From Dirofilaria immitis (Eukaryota; Nematoda; Chromadorea; Rhabditida; Onchocercidae), in the NCBI GenBank assembly GCA_024305405.1, contig JAKNDB010000087.1, positions 6,636,501-6,700,500 on the forward strand: 64,000 nucleotides of DNA. Reading direction: 5' to 3'. Below, piece after piece: positions 22,748-35,461 of the stretch. The notes beneath the pieces are model-generated. The model did no database searches, was not told where the DNA came from, and was given only the letters and a program-made list of their open reading frames with translations. A program made the position numbers and the translations under genes. Numbering within the stretch: position 1 is the first letter of the stretch; each line of letters starts with the position of its first letter.

Positions 22748-25700
22748 ATGTCTAAAACTTGTAATGTTGCCTCACAATTCACATGATTCTAAAGTCTTTC
22801 GGAATATCTATACATTCGAAAATGATACGCAAAAATGTGATAGGGTAGAATCTGTGTTGATATCATCTCGACCTCCCTTTTGTGATCCTCATGATTTAAA
22901 TGTAACTTTTTCATCCGTTGCCGTGCTGCCAAATGGAATCAACATGTAAGTTTAAAATTTCTGTTGTTGAGATAGTATACAATTTCTGCACAGACATACG
23001 TGCCTAAAGAACTGATTTTCATTTATGTATTTATATCAGGTTTTTTTTATACAAAATAAAGTTCTCATTGATTTCTGGTTTAGTTTGAAACCAGGTATTT
23101 CTATTAATTTAATTATGCCATAAGTTTCTTTTCAAAAGTTTCTACTGTCAGTTACTGCCGTTATTACGAAATTCTTATGATCAATTTGAGAACTTTTCAA
23201 AGATTTCCTCTGAAAATCTAAAGTTTACGAATTCCATTCTTCCGTTCTTTTTCACGCTAAATTTTATAGGTTGCCATACATTTTGCTTAATATTTCTATT
23301 TGGATTAATAACCCAGTTTCATCTGTTTTTCTCCGATTGGAATGTTTAGAAGCGCCAAATTTAGATGACGATTATTGTCATAACCACGAGGTTGTGTTTT
23401 CAAAAATTTTTGCATGAAAATATTTTGCATTTTTTTCATAATTTTTGTAATTTAATGCTTATATAATTAGTAGTGTTAATCGTTGTTTTTGAAATAGAGT
23501 CCAATTACCATTAATATTAATTATGAATTTTTTTTTCGTTATAACGTTTTTTATCATTTCCTGACTTTAAGTTGCAAAATTTTTTTCTAGAGATCTCTTA
23601 CGAAATTCTTCAGTGAAGTTTTTGTTTTTAACAGCGAAGTTTCTTTTCTAACTAGAAAGTCACAATTTTTTAGGAACAATATCGAAGGTGGGGACGTATG
23701 ATATGGCCTTGTCGCTTCATAACCCTTTCTGAACCGGATATTGTCAGCTATCCATATTTTTCACTTACCATTGTTTTCGACTCTCTTCTTATTCTCATTA
23801 CCGTTTAAATGTGTCATGTGCTCCAAATTTATGCAGGTGAGTTGTACTACTTTAATAATTAAACGAAATTGTTGGTTTACTAAATAATTGTTTGCCCAGT
23901 TAGGCTCTTCAAATGGTTTCTAGAAATTTCAGCCGTCAAAGAATTAAAAGGCAGTAACACTGGTTAACGTTTTTACTGGAAATCAGAAATTTTAAATAAT
24001 TTGTAGAAATAATGCTGAAATTTTTGCTAATAAAGCTCTATTTATAGGAAATCGTTCATTCTCACGATACCAGAAGAGACTCAAGCGCACCCTGCTATTA
24101 ATCGCTTCTATAATAAAGATGCTTTGATTGGTGATAACAGTTGGTCACCACTTGTTTATGTGGATTTAACTTTTGCGAGACGTAAGTTAGTAGTTGATAA
24201 AATAGACGAATACTTATGAATTTTTGATAAAATTTCAGCAACTGTTTGAATTCATTCGTTAAATTTTTTAGAAATGTCTTACTGTTTTTGATATATTATG
24301 TATGATTATTATGGTTGACCGTATATTCGATTCAGTTTCTTTCAAATGAGAGAAATTCCATATTTAGAGTAGTGTAGAGCAGCTCAAAGTAATTGTAAAC
24401 AAAGTTATGCGCTAAGCAAAATTGTTATTATACAGTTCTCTGACATTTGAGCAATCTTACCAAGCTGCATGTTTTTCCACTACAATAGCTGTTTTTGTCA
24501 CTCAATTTCTTTCAGTGATAAATTGAGAATCATACGTTTTTTAATAACAAATTGAGATTCATGTTTCATTCTAAAAGACGTTTTTGAGAGAGTGGTGATC
24601 CGTTATGAGAGACAACCAACTTTCGTAAGTGCTCGAATCTCTATTGCTGTTTTTGAAACAACTGCTTTCTCTTATATTCATCTCTTTACGGACACATTAG
24701 ATGTTGCCGCTGTTGAATATGAGTGGAAAAATGTTCCAGCCGGGAATTTTACTGCATATTTATATGTTAACCGAATAGATTGTAATCTAATATGTAACAG
24801 TGATACTGCGAACGAATGTATTTTATGTCCAAACACAAAAATTCATTTCACGATTGAAGAAGATAAAATTTGGTTTTCGGTCTCTCTGCAGAGTTTATTG
24901 TCTTATGGAATTTATATCATCGGTTAGTTTCTGTTTTTTTAAATGTATTAATTTTAGAATTTACTAGTGATGTCAAAATTACTGAAAGTAAAGATAAAAT
25001 TCCAATTCGTATTGCATTTCACCTTTCAGGTAGAGAGTTTTTTTTTTATTTTATACTAGCGTTAATAATAAATCTGTTTGTTATGGAAATGCATGATGAG
25101 ATTCGACATTGTTGACTTGGTATTTTGAGTATATAATGGTTGAATTAATTACTATTTTGCCTAGAAAGTTTTTCTTATATAATTCGTTTTTTTCAATCTG
25201 TTTCTTCAATTATAGCTTTAATTTCTTGATACCCATCCATATCTCTTGCTTCATTTGTCATTAAGAAAAAAAGCATTTAGGCAAAATAGTAATTAATTCA
25301 ACACAATTATTCAAACGGCTACTCTGAAGTGAATCTTGCAAATTGTCTCCTTATTTCGAGGTCACACCTCACAAATATGATAGCATATATGAGAAATGCG
25401 CTGCATTGAATATTTGGGCAATTACGGTCACTACATCATATGTTTTCATTTCATTGTTGCAAAATTGACTGCTTTTCTTTTGAATATATAATCTTTTCCA
25501 TATCTCCACATGTATTTTTGAATAATTCGCCGCGATGATGTGGCATGGCGTCATCTCCCGAGCGGGAAGAGGCGTTTCGTCCTTACCGTTACGGTTTTGG
25601 ATGTAACGCTTGATGACTGCATGGAGAATCTTGAATAAAGATTTTTCTGAATGAGTTGACTCGTGCTGAGCGGTCCCATCAAAAGAAAGAATAGTTATTT

Positions 25701-27583
25701 CAAAAATAAAAATATTTAATTTTATTTCAGGAGCTATGGTGTTATGTTTTGCCGTTGCAATAACTTTTTCAATCTCTTTTTGGTGGTCAGTTGCTATCAT
25801 AAAGTCCCGTTACGAGAAGTATCACTTTCACAACGAACAACTCTTTTATCATTTACACGGACGACTCTAAACCTCATTCTGATTGCATCACTGTACTTGC
25901 AGAAATACTGCAGCATGACGCGAATGTGGATGTTTTCATAGATCAATTTGAATTAAAATATTCAGGCAATATATTTTTAATGTTACAAATTTATAGAGGA
26001 TTTCGCCATCTTTGGAAAAAAGATTAATGTTGAGGCAGTCTTTTTATTCAGAATTCTTTGGGCTTTCCATATTTCGCGACTGGGAAAGTAGTCAGTAATT
26101 TCTCCTTTTAACTAAATTTTTAACGCTTTACGATGTTCTAAATTATTTTCAATCGATACAATGGCACGTTATTGGTTAACTAAAATCCCTGAAATTAACT
26201 TAAATCTTTTAAATTTTTCTCTATTTTATTTCCACTATCTCAACTTTTATTTGAAGTCATATTTCAGAAACACTTCCGTTAAGATGGTTTGTTAACAAGT
26301 TTACAACAGCTAATCATGTATTACTTATTTTTCTGAAGGATCGAATGCCATTCTTTGCGGGAAAGTCTCATTCAGCGGCAACCATTTCCTGAATTCTTCC
26401 CCATCGCACTTGATATGTTGATAACGGTTGTTCTTAAATTGCACATAGCGTATTTCTAAATTTCGACATAACATTTACAATAGAATCTTACTTAAATTAC
26501 CTGATATTAAAAGACTAAAGAAATTATCTTGCTTTTTGTTGCAGTAGTAGGGTTCTTATTTAAAAAATTTAGGAACACAGTAAAGATGTCACTAAGCAGC
26601 TTGTAAAGCTGCAATCAGAAATGAGCACTCGCTTTGCATTTGCCTATATGACCTATTCTTCGTCGTCAGTGATCCCCGATGAACTTGCTGCTCTACCTAT
26701 CAATATATTTAAATTGCCTAAGCAGGTATGCATACTCCATGATATGTTTTTATGATATAAACTTTTGTTTCCGATTTTTTCACTTCTTCAATTTCAAATA
26801 AGTTTAGATTCAAAATCTTATTTCATGGTTGCATAATCAACCCTCTGATATTTGTGTGGATATGTGTATTGATATTTCGCATTTGAAAATGCTGTGAATG
26901 AAGTTGTGGAATATCGACGAAAAAACCCAGTTTGGTTGGCAGGTAGATTACAGACAAAGCACAAGGTAAATTTCTATCAAATTCTGTGGTATTACTGCAA
27001 ATTTTAGTGAGAATTAAAAATAGGTATAATATTTTATTACTTTATTTTTACTACTTTATTGTTTTTGAAAAATTATAATTTAAATATGATTTATTGATAA
27101 GGATCAAAGTTGAACTTTTGTTTCGGTGCTTCAAATTCACGTTCTGCTTATTTTAACATTGTACGTATGGGATTTTGTGGCAAGTCTACTTCAGAATTCC
27201 GCATCTATATTTGCACCACAAAATGTTCCTTTTCAAATGAATCGTTCAATGTTAGCACCCGAAGAACAAGTTCACATTGCGAAAACATTGAATCTAGAAC
27301 CACCCGATAGTCATGCCTCAATGGTTAGCCATTTCCAATAATATTCAATTTGCTTCGTTTGTTGTATTTTGTAATTCATATAATTCTTCAGTTTTTAATC
27401 TTGCTTGTTCTTGATAAAATTCAGATGGGAAAAAAATTTTTTTCATTGCAGGAAGAAATTATATCTAGGGAAGATGCTGTTTTTGCTTTGATAGGATCAC
27501 CCGATGATAGCAGCTTCGATACTGATGATTCTATCCCTAACAAGATACATATGCAGCAATTCTTGATCAGGGAACAAAATTAA
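22748..27583 (+). CDS. SEFIR-domain transmembrane receptor, IL-17-receptor-like
   Basis: Exons read: about 22748-22945, 23270-23390, 23674-23836, 24048-24181, 24578-24922, 24958-25029, 25731 to about 25965, 26268-26426, 26573-26725, 26818-26965, possibly 27102-27160, then 27195-27323 and 27452-27583. The extracellular half is cysteine-containing. A membrane segment (VLCFAVAITFSISFWWSVAI) follows, with a basic stop-transfer KSRYEK. The cytoplasmic part has SEFIR features: FIIYTDDSKPHSDCITVLAE with VDVFIDQFEL, LRWFVNKFTTANHVLLIF, FPEFFPIALDMLI, FAFAYMTYSSSSVIPDELAA and ISWLHNQ. SEFIR domains pair with Act1-type adaptors in IL-17 signalling. The frame breaks at 23774-23777, about 25850, about 26350, about 26880 and about 27102, mostly one-base losses. 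The start codon is uncertain (22748 or 22764). From memory, C. elegans ilcr-1 also neighbours mrps-16, which supports orthology. Confidence 0.75.
25138..25303. repeat. Hairpin-like element with 23 bp perfect inverted ends
   Basis: The 23 bp arm at 25140-25162 (TTGAATTAATTACTATTTTG...) is exactly reverse-complemented at 25279-25301, with a 116 bp spacer that itself contains complementary TTTTTCTT and AAGAAAAA parts. It lies in the intron before the membrane-spanning exon of the SEFIR gene. Size and structure resemble a MITE or foldback element; target-site duplications are not obvious. Confidence 0.7.
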
Positions 27584-28011
27584 GATCAATTTTTGCAAAA
27601 TCATAATCAATTTATTAGTTGCACATGGTTTTTATAAATTTTTTTCAATAGCAATCCATATAACGTCGAAATATCTCTATTCAACATAATGGGATTTCAT
27701 TGTGAATCTCTGTCACCCTGATCTTCTTTTTATTTTTATTCTTTTATTTAAATGAACTATGCAGTTCTTGTATTATTTTTTTATTTATACCTTTTAGTTA
27801 TATGTTTGCGTCTAACATATATTTACTTTATTATTATTCTATTGTTAAATATTGGTCGCGCGAGTTTGTGCTACTCAGTAATAAATTCAAATTCAAATTG
27901 ATTCATTACTTTTGCATCTTGCAGTATCAGTTGAACTCATCGCTACTTCACAAAAGATTTACTTAATGAGATAGAAATTCGTGTCTGATCGAATTACAGA
28001 TTTAGTTCCAG
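27584..28011. other. Intercistronic gap between SEFIR and zinc-finger genes
   Basis: 428 bp, AT- and T-rich, no ORF of note. It ends in GATTTAGTTCCAG directly before the next ATG, a good candidate spliced-leader acceptor. Confidence 0.5.
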
Positions 28012-30937
28012 ATGAATTATGTGGCAAAACGTCGAAAAGCCACTGCAAAACGAGTGGAAAGGAAACACGCTTGCCCATATTGTGATGCAAGATTTCCTTT
28101 TCCAAATAAATTGCGCCTGCATATCAACTCAAATCACTCATGTAAGTTTACTGCGAAGTTTTGGAATTGGGAAGTTCGATTTCTGAGATTGCAAGATTCA
28201 GCAGGATATTCTTTTAATGAACTAGTAGTTGTGTCGCATTGTATTGCATTTTTAGAATTTCTAAATTTCTTTCTTTTTGTATTCAATACAGCAATTTCAT
28301 AAAATACATTGATTTTTAGTAGCGAATATTTGCGAATTATGTCCAGAACGTTTTAATCGTTTCAATGAATTGCGCACGCACATGCGTCGTGCTCATCAAA
28401 TTATACATCAATGTCATTTATGTGCATATTCGTCAAGTGTCAAAGCAGAACTGAAAAACATGTTATCAAATGTCATGAAAATGGTGTTCGGTGCACAATT
28501 GATGGATGTGCTGCGATAGTCGCTTATAATAGGTTCGCCGAAATTACATTTGAGTATTGATTTTCTTTTATTCATTCGTCGGTATCATTTTTTCATTTTT
28601 TTTCAGTTCAAAATTATTGCTTATTATTGATTTCCTCATAATTTTTTTTAGCAATTCAACTGCTTTTAAATAGTTTTGTCAAATGAGTTGCAATATTAAA
28701 CATTGAATGTTTTTCTAATTGCTTGATGGGAATTGATTTGCACAATTGATTTCATAATTTTTTTTTGCAGGTTAAGACGGCATATCAAGGAAGCTCATTG
28801 CAGTAACTTGCAAAATAGTCTAATTGCAGATGATCAAATATTAGGAGAATCATCAGAACTTCAAAATAACGTTGCAGAAGATTTCTCGATGGAGATGAAA
28901 TTTTCTTCAATAACAAAAGGACAAATTGCTATGAATGCTTTTTCTGGAATAAAATTCGTCAGTAGTCATGATAATCTTCCGCGTAGGTTATATTTAAACT
29001 ACACAGATTTTTTTCACAAATAGCCAATTGCTGGATTGATTAAAATACCGAAAATAAGTTTTTAATATTTCGTTGTGATAAAATAAAGAAAATTTATTAT
29101 AACTTTTACTTGGATTTTTTTATACTGTAAAGCAGCACTCCCTTTTGCTGTTTTGTTAATAAGAATAGAAAGCTTCTATTTTTTCTTTACGATTCCCATA
29201 TATTTTATGCAGAAAAAAATTCGAAGAAAACGAAGGTTTTGGGATTACTTCTTATCTGTCTTAAAATGTCTTTAATTTTTGATATGGATAGAATATTTGA
29301 TAGTAATCATAAGTTTTTTATATGTACAATATAATTTTAAAACACTTTTAAAATACATCTTTGCTATATATTTGCAACAATGATTTTAAAATATTTTTTT
29401 TAACATATCGGTTGCTTATAATAGTATTCTGGAATATTGAAGATTAGTTTCGTAGTACTTATTTCGTCCTTGTTGAATATTTTTCGATGTATTGATTTAT
29501 TGAAGCGGTGGACAAAATCCAGGAATTTAGTAGCAATCGTGTTTCATCAAAAGCACTATCGCTAAATGCAGAAGCGTTTAATCATCAGTCCTTCACAATA
29601 CAACACGATGAAACAATTGAAAATCACTGCGGTAATTGTTCTGATAGGACTGAATCTGTAGAGGCGATTAAAATGGAGAGAACTTATTCCGGAAATTATT
29701 ATCGAGAAAAATGTTTGAAAATAGCGACTCAACTAGGCATTTTAAAAATAAAGGATCAAACTACATTTGAAAAATACCATTCGATTGTGCGTCATAAAAC
29801 ATGCCACTATATTTTACGATATATTTAGATTTTTGGCTGGGCTGAAAAATTTTTGAATTTTGATTTAAGTTTTTTTAAGCAGTTGATCAGTTTCAAATGA
29901 ATAGCTTTTAATATAGAAAATGAGAAAGATACCAGGCGTTTTGTTATTTTTAAGCGATTTTTAAACTTAGATGGCTTCTCAAGTTGTGATTTTTTTCTTT
30001 TGAAGGTGGATATGAGTGTCAGAAATGTGGAAAGATTTTTGTGATGTTTATAATTCTCGACGGCATTGGAATCGCGTGCATCTTAAAAAATATGACGGAA
30101 GAGTTAGATTTAAGAAATATGGCTGCAAAATTTCGAGATGCACTCAGCATTTTTCATGTCCTTCGAAACTTCAAGATCACATATCGACTGTACATAGCGG
30201 TAAATTTCTGCCATTTACTAAAAGAGTTTACCTACTGATTTGTGGATAACCAAAGACCAAAAGCGCCATGCATTCCATGATTTAAATGACTGATAAACTC
30301 CTGTTTTGGTTTCTAATTATCTGCAAATTGACTACTGTTTTATAATATAATTTGACTCCAAATCTTCGGAGCACTCAAATTTTCTTTACATCTCTGTAAA
30401 GATAAGTTATTTAATTTAAAAATATCATTTGGAACATAGTGAGAATCTCAATATGCTTATTTTTTTTGCTTATATCGGAAAAAAAGTCTATTGGAGCAGT
30501 GTACATAACTGCTAAATCGCTTATAGCAAAATGAGAAAATAAACTTTTAGATTTCTTTTTAAAGAAAAAGAGATGATATATTTCTGTACTTCGAGAATTT
30601 GAAAAATATATGCCTTAAACGCTATGTTTCAGTAACAATATTACAACGGTGCCATGAATCGAAAGGTTTTTAAACTCAAATTTTGACGAAATGTCTTGTT
30701 GCAGAGAAGGCGCAATTTGATTGTAAAACATGCAACAGGAAATTTCGCAGTCGTGCATCATTTGCCATTCATTTGAAACGCTATCATTTAGTAAGTATTC
30801 GAGATGTACCACATGGATTTACGGATGGAATTGACGTTAGTTCCAGCAGTGTCTCTGATGAAATTTATATTACTACTCAAATTAATGAGAACAAAACTAA
30901 AGTTGTTGCTGCTGAAAATATATTCACCAAGGAATAA
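28012..30937 (+). CDS. C2H2 zinc-finger protein
   Basis: Exons: 28012-28141, 28320-28532, 28771-28982, 29506 to about 29790, 30006-30199, 30633-30665 and 30705-30937. C2H2 fingers include ACPYCDARFPFPNKLRLHIN, ICELCPERFNRFNELRTHMR with an RAH end, CHLCAYSSSVKAELK, CTIDGCAA with RLRRHIKEAH, YECQKCGKIFCDVYNSRRHW, and a last finger FDCKTCNRKFRSRASFAIHL ending in KRYH. The middle of the protein is serine/glutamate-rich without fingers. Multiple fingers suggest a nuclear DNA- or RNA-binding protein, target unknown. Two one-base gaps interrupt fingers: A5 at 28454-28458, where six A restores LKKHVIKCH, and T5 at 30036-30040, where six T restores KIFCDVY. Same strand and close behind the SEFIR gene, so probably the third cistron of one operon. 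Confidence 0.8.
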
Positions 30938-32160
30938 TCCGAGAATCAATGGATTTTTTCCATGGTGGGGAAATTATTTTGTGAGTTCTCAATTACTTTA
31001 TTTGGAAGAAGCTTTTTATCTTCTTGGTCATGGTTTTTAAAACATCTCCAGAAATCACTGTTTTTTGAAAAAGTTCTATGTATAAAATATGATTTAGCTT
31101 CTATTTCTAGGAGCAGTTGGCAGTTTTGCTTATTGATGTTTTTATTGTTTGTATAGTACTTTGGAGCTTTGTTAAAATGAATTCATCTTCTTTCAAGCGA
31201 ATGAAAATTAAATTCTCTTTTACTAACAAGATTCGAAGGATTCTAGTTCTAAGTCTAGCAATTTCTTTATTCTACTTCACTTAAATTTAGTGCCTTTATT
31301 AATGGTGCTGGTTGTTTTCTTTTTTTTTTTTGTATGGTATTAAGGCTGTATTGCATCGTTTCGATGTTATTAGTGCTAAAAGAATTTTAATAAATGTTAA
31401 TTCTCTCACAGTTTTGCTCGATTCATTAGTGATATATAATTACTTAGTGGTATTAGCAAAGCTATTTAGCCATATCAGCAAAATTACTATTTTTAGTTAA
31501 CTGTATAACATATGCCCATTCAAACGAATATGTGTGGAACTTTTTAATGTTTGTATCGTTCACAACTAAATTAGAGGTTTACTTTCTAGAAATTCATTAC
31601 GAAAGTTATAATTTTGAAGTCTAATTAAAGTTTAGCTGAATGCATATAATTCTAAGACTACTTAGCATATATCGATGATTCGTAGTGGATTGTTTTTAGA
31701 CATCATTTTGACAGCAATTGGGACCTCTTCCAACTTAGCACAATAGAAATACGACGAATTACAACCAGTTTTTAGCAAAACAGAAGTAGTACGAAACCAA
31801 AATTTTCGACTGGAAGAGTATATATATACATAATGTTTGCTATTCTCCGAGAAAATAAATTTATTAAATGTCCTTAAAACGGATTTCAAATGATTGTTAG
31901 GCAGAATAAACCTCTGGAAAAGTCAATAAGACAGGTTAATTTTTATTAATTTGTTAGTTAAACTATTCATTTGCAACATCCACGCACATAACCGCTTTTT
32001 TTCATGATTAATGATTTACTAAAAGCACAACTTACAAGTCACAAAGGCCAAAAGGGCTAAATTTCTTTTTAAGCAAACCCATTTTGGAACTAGACGAAAT
32101 ACATATCAGATTGCAATAGGAAATTGAAATCCAACTTTTACTTGGAAAACTAAACTATTG
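30938..32160. other. Convergent intergenic region, zinc finger and HspBP1 3' ends
   Basis: No supported gene. T-rich, with hydrophobic short open stretches on the + strand that look like AT-rich noise. Holds the 3' UTRs of two convergent genes. Confidence 0.5.
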
Positions 32161-34615
32161 TCAACACTTAATGAATTGAATGAAACAAAAATCAAATAGT
32201 TTTATATAGCATTCATCAAGAATTTGGAAAATCGAGTGAAAAAAATCATGAATTACTTGATATTCTCGAGTCTTCAGAGCTGAAATTTTTGTATCTTCAT
32301 TCAGTGCCGCCTGTATTTTCTTGAGGAGCCTTAGACAGTCCTGCAGTTGAAAAAGTTAATAATAAGAAAGTATAAAAGAATGGCACCAATGAAGAGTAAA
32401 GTAAACAACCTGAAGTTGAATTAATAAAAAAAATTAACTAGATCCTTTAAAACAATATCGTATGCATCGGGAAAAGTTGGAAATATACCACTTTATATGG
32501 AAGTACATTTCTTAATTATAATTATTGAATGATTTCCTTAATCCAGGAATGTCAACTTTAATTTAGTAGTTTTTTCGGAAATTCTACAATAGATAGAATT
32601 AAAATATAAATTTACAACCAAATTTATGACTTTGCCTACCATTAAATCATGCCCAATTAAGAATTACAAATGTACCTCAGGAGGAATCGTTCCCCATGCT
32701 TCAATTGCCTTTCCAGAAAATCGCAAAGGTACTGCTTAGACTGTTTATCAAGTTCCATAAGATTCACTTTAAATTCATTATTCGTAAATTCATTGTTGTC
32801 TATTTGTTTATCCACAATATTATTCATGAGATAATCAAGAAAATAGGAATACCCAGTGCTTTTGGTGATAAATGTAGTGCCATGCGAAATAAAACGGAAA
32901 GAACATTACATTGCTTCACATCTATAAAAGTAAAAGTAGTAATGGATTTTTTACTCTAAATTTCGTATTTTTTCTTGCATAATATTTCGTAAATTTTTTT
33001 GTTCTCATAAAAATTCGAAGCGGAATTATGGTCCGCCTACAAGTTCTCAAAAATGATATTGACCAAATAATTAGTTAAGCTAATATATCGTATTAGGTGT
33101 GGGCTAACATTAAGCCCATTTTTGAGAAATTGTTATATAATTGAAAAAATTATGAAAAAAATCGAGGGAATATCGTGGTAATGAAGCCAAGAAAAGTATG
33201 AATGAAGAAATCGATAACAGTAAATTCCATAAAAATCAAATAAAAATTAACAATGCCTCGAAACAACCAACTATTAAAATTTGTTAAGAAATGGTGGATC
33301 TAAGAAATACTAAATTAATAAGTAACATAACACTGAAATAAATTGAAATGATACCAGGTCCAAGACTGATTGCTATGCTTGTTGTAACCAGAACTACTTT
33401 ATTGGCTACTTCAAAGTGGTGCGTATCCATTGCTTTCCGGAATGCATCCTCGAACTTTTCTAGGCCTTTTAGCTGACAGAAATGACTAAAAGTTATTAAT
33501 CAGTCGAATTTATTTTCAATGATAATAGGATATTCGAACTTCAGTTCACTTTTAAATTTAATTTTGATCCACCGAACAAAATGAAGCAGTTACTTATTTC
33601 AAAAATTAACATAAAGTAGTTAAAACTTGCCTAAATGCCTCTTCATGCGTCCGAACAATCGAGGACAAACTACTCAAAGACTTTGTCAGCAAATCCTGCA
33701 AGAAGGATACAGATGTTTGTTGAACAAAAACTATAATTTCGGTTATTTGAATTAGTAAAATTCCAACATTTGAAAGTTGTTAATTTTGCGAAATTTAAAA
33801 CCTTAAAAACAAGTAGTTCTTTCAAAATAATTCTCTTTAGAAATAAAAGACGATAACACACCTTGACTAGGAAACGAATGAAATAAATCAAAAAAACCTC
33901 AGATGCATTAATTTCTTCCAGAATAGTTAATAAATAAGGTAATAAATCGGTTCCCAGTATCATATGCTGAACATATGGATTATTTTGTGCTAGTAGTGGT
34001 ATTAATCGAGCAATCTCACATCGAATTGGATCACAACCATTTTTCTGAAAATAGCTATAACAAAAAAATGTGTTGAATATATCGATAATCTTATTCATTC
34101 AAGCTGGAAATACAGTCAAATCTAGTTACAAATATTAAAGTCCAAAATTTACCAAAAGTCTAATTACTTCAACAAGGCCACCTAATTTGCAGAAGTCAAT
34201 AGCGCAATCAATATCACAAACTAGTTCTTCTAAATTGTCCACAATTTCCTTAACGCTATCAACTTCATCTTTATTTGTTTTCCCGACGAGTTTTAGCAGC
34301 TCGATGTGCCTTGTCAAGTGTTTCACGGGATCTGTTAAGTGCATCACTTCGACCATCGCGTTCTCAATGAAATTCTGATCCTGGAAACATTCACAGCACA
34401 GTATTCATTCACCAATTAAACAAAAACTCAGCAGTTTTTTATTGCATTATATTTAATTTTAATTAAAACAATTCAGAGAAAAGTGGAAAGTTAGCATATC
34501 TTACTTGCTTAGATAAAAGTTGACTAGATTTTTCCAAACTTCCATCATTTGCGGATTGCGCTAAACAGAGTAATTTGGACCAGCACTGAGCTGATGTGAT
34601 GTTTTGTTCATCCAT
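32161..34615 (-). CDS. HSPBP1: Hsp70-binding protein 1 (Fes1/HspBP1 family)
   Basis: Seven exons from 5': 34615-34505, 34380-34153, 34044-33898, 33695-33631, 33472-33355, 32766-32676 and 32340-32161, about 310 residues. The armadillo-like helical repeats of the family are clear: LVCDIDCAIDFCKLGG with VEVIRLL, CEIARLIPLLAQNNPYVQHM with LPYLLTILEEINASE, HEEAF, LEKFEDAFRKAMDTHHFEVA, and CDFLERQLKHGERFLL followed by DCLRLLKKIQ. HspBP1 binds the Hsp70 ATPase domain and promotes nucleotide exchange in the cytosol. Two junctions are out of phase by one base: exon 4 to 5 (33631, donor GCAAGT) and exon 6 to 7 (32676, donor GTACAT). In both, one extra G at the AGG junction would fit. The last 25 codons are AT-rich, so the exact C terminus is uncertain. 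Confidence 0.87.
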
Positions 34616-35461
34616 TCTTCAACAAATACCTATATCTTTGAAATAAAATATTAGTTACATCAGTCTAAAACAAATTGAAATAACAAATAATTGGACGGGA
34701 AAACCCTATACCCCTCCATTTATTGGCTACCACGAGTACAAACTAACTTAACAATTATTTTTAAGAGAAATTTACTTTGCGAACTGACTTTAAAGTATAA
34801 TCTAATTTGTTGATAAGTACATTTCAGTTATAACAACTAGCACTCCAGTCACTAATAACAACTGTTGTCACATCCCAGCTAACAAAAAGGTGAGGCATAA
34901 AACCACCATTTTCATAGGACTTAATAAAGTGCAATGCTGTCATTCAAACAGATGAAAATTTAATAGCAAATCTTATACGAGCCTACCATGGGAACTTTGC
35001 ATTTTATCCTCTTTCCTTTGCAATTTAAATACACATCTGTCTTGTCAATTTATGCTATCTCTATGTCTCTTCTGTTTCATAATGTTTTCATTTTTGCTTT
35101 TTACTATTTTTTTCTTCATGGTCCATATTTTATTTTCGGATTCTGCATATATTGTCCTTTGCATGTATGTCTGTCGCTGCATCTCCAGAGATGTAGTTTT
35201 TTTGATGAGCTTTTTTGCACATGGGAAAGTTAGGTGGTGGTCCGACAGATATGACTGCTGAGATCTATTTACTCGAGTTTGTATTCATCTTCACCTTTCA
35301 TTAAAAAAATTCCCAGTTTTTGTCCAATTTCAATGTGTCGAGAAAAGTGAGCAGTCTTCAAGCGATTACGAACTTATTGTGAGAAAGTAATATATTAGAT
35401 GAGTACATCTACTTTACATAACTTTACAACAATTTGACTTATTTCAGGAAAACGAACCGCG
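34616..35461. promoter_or_regulatory. Divergent promoter region, HspBP1 and CstF-50
   Basis: 846 bp between two start codons facing away from each other. It must contain both promoters unless distal 5' exons exist. A TTATTTCAG acceptor at about 35440-35448 shortly before the CstF-50 ATG suggests trans-splicing or a 5' UTR intron. I see no specific factor site I can name. The open stretch 34988-35261 is hydrophobic, low-complexity sequence. Confidence 0.5.

Noticed and set aside
22699..22784. Start of the SEFIR gene at ATG 22699 with a signal peptide
   Set aside because: That frame stops soon and the hydrophobic stretch is short. A splice or trans-splice acceptor at 22745-22746 fits better.
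25530..25650. Box C/D snoRNA candidate in the SEFIR intron
   Set aside because: An ATGATGT-like C box and a CTGA are about 115 nt apart, with a mismatch in the C box and no terminal stem. Too weak.
34988..35261. Two overlapping hydrophobic open frames upstream of CstF-50
   Set aside because: Almost only F, I, L, S and C, produced by T-rich sequence, in a promoter region.
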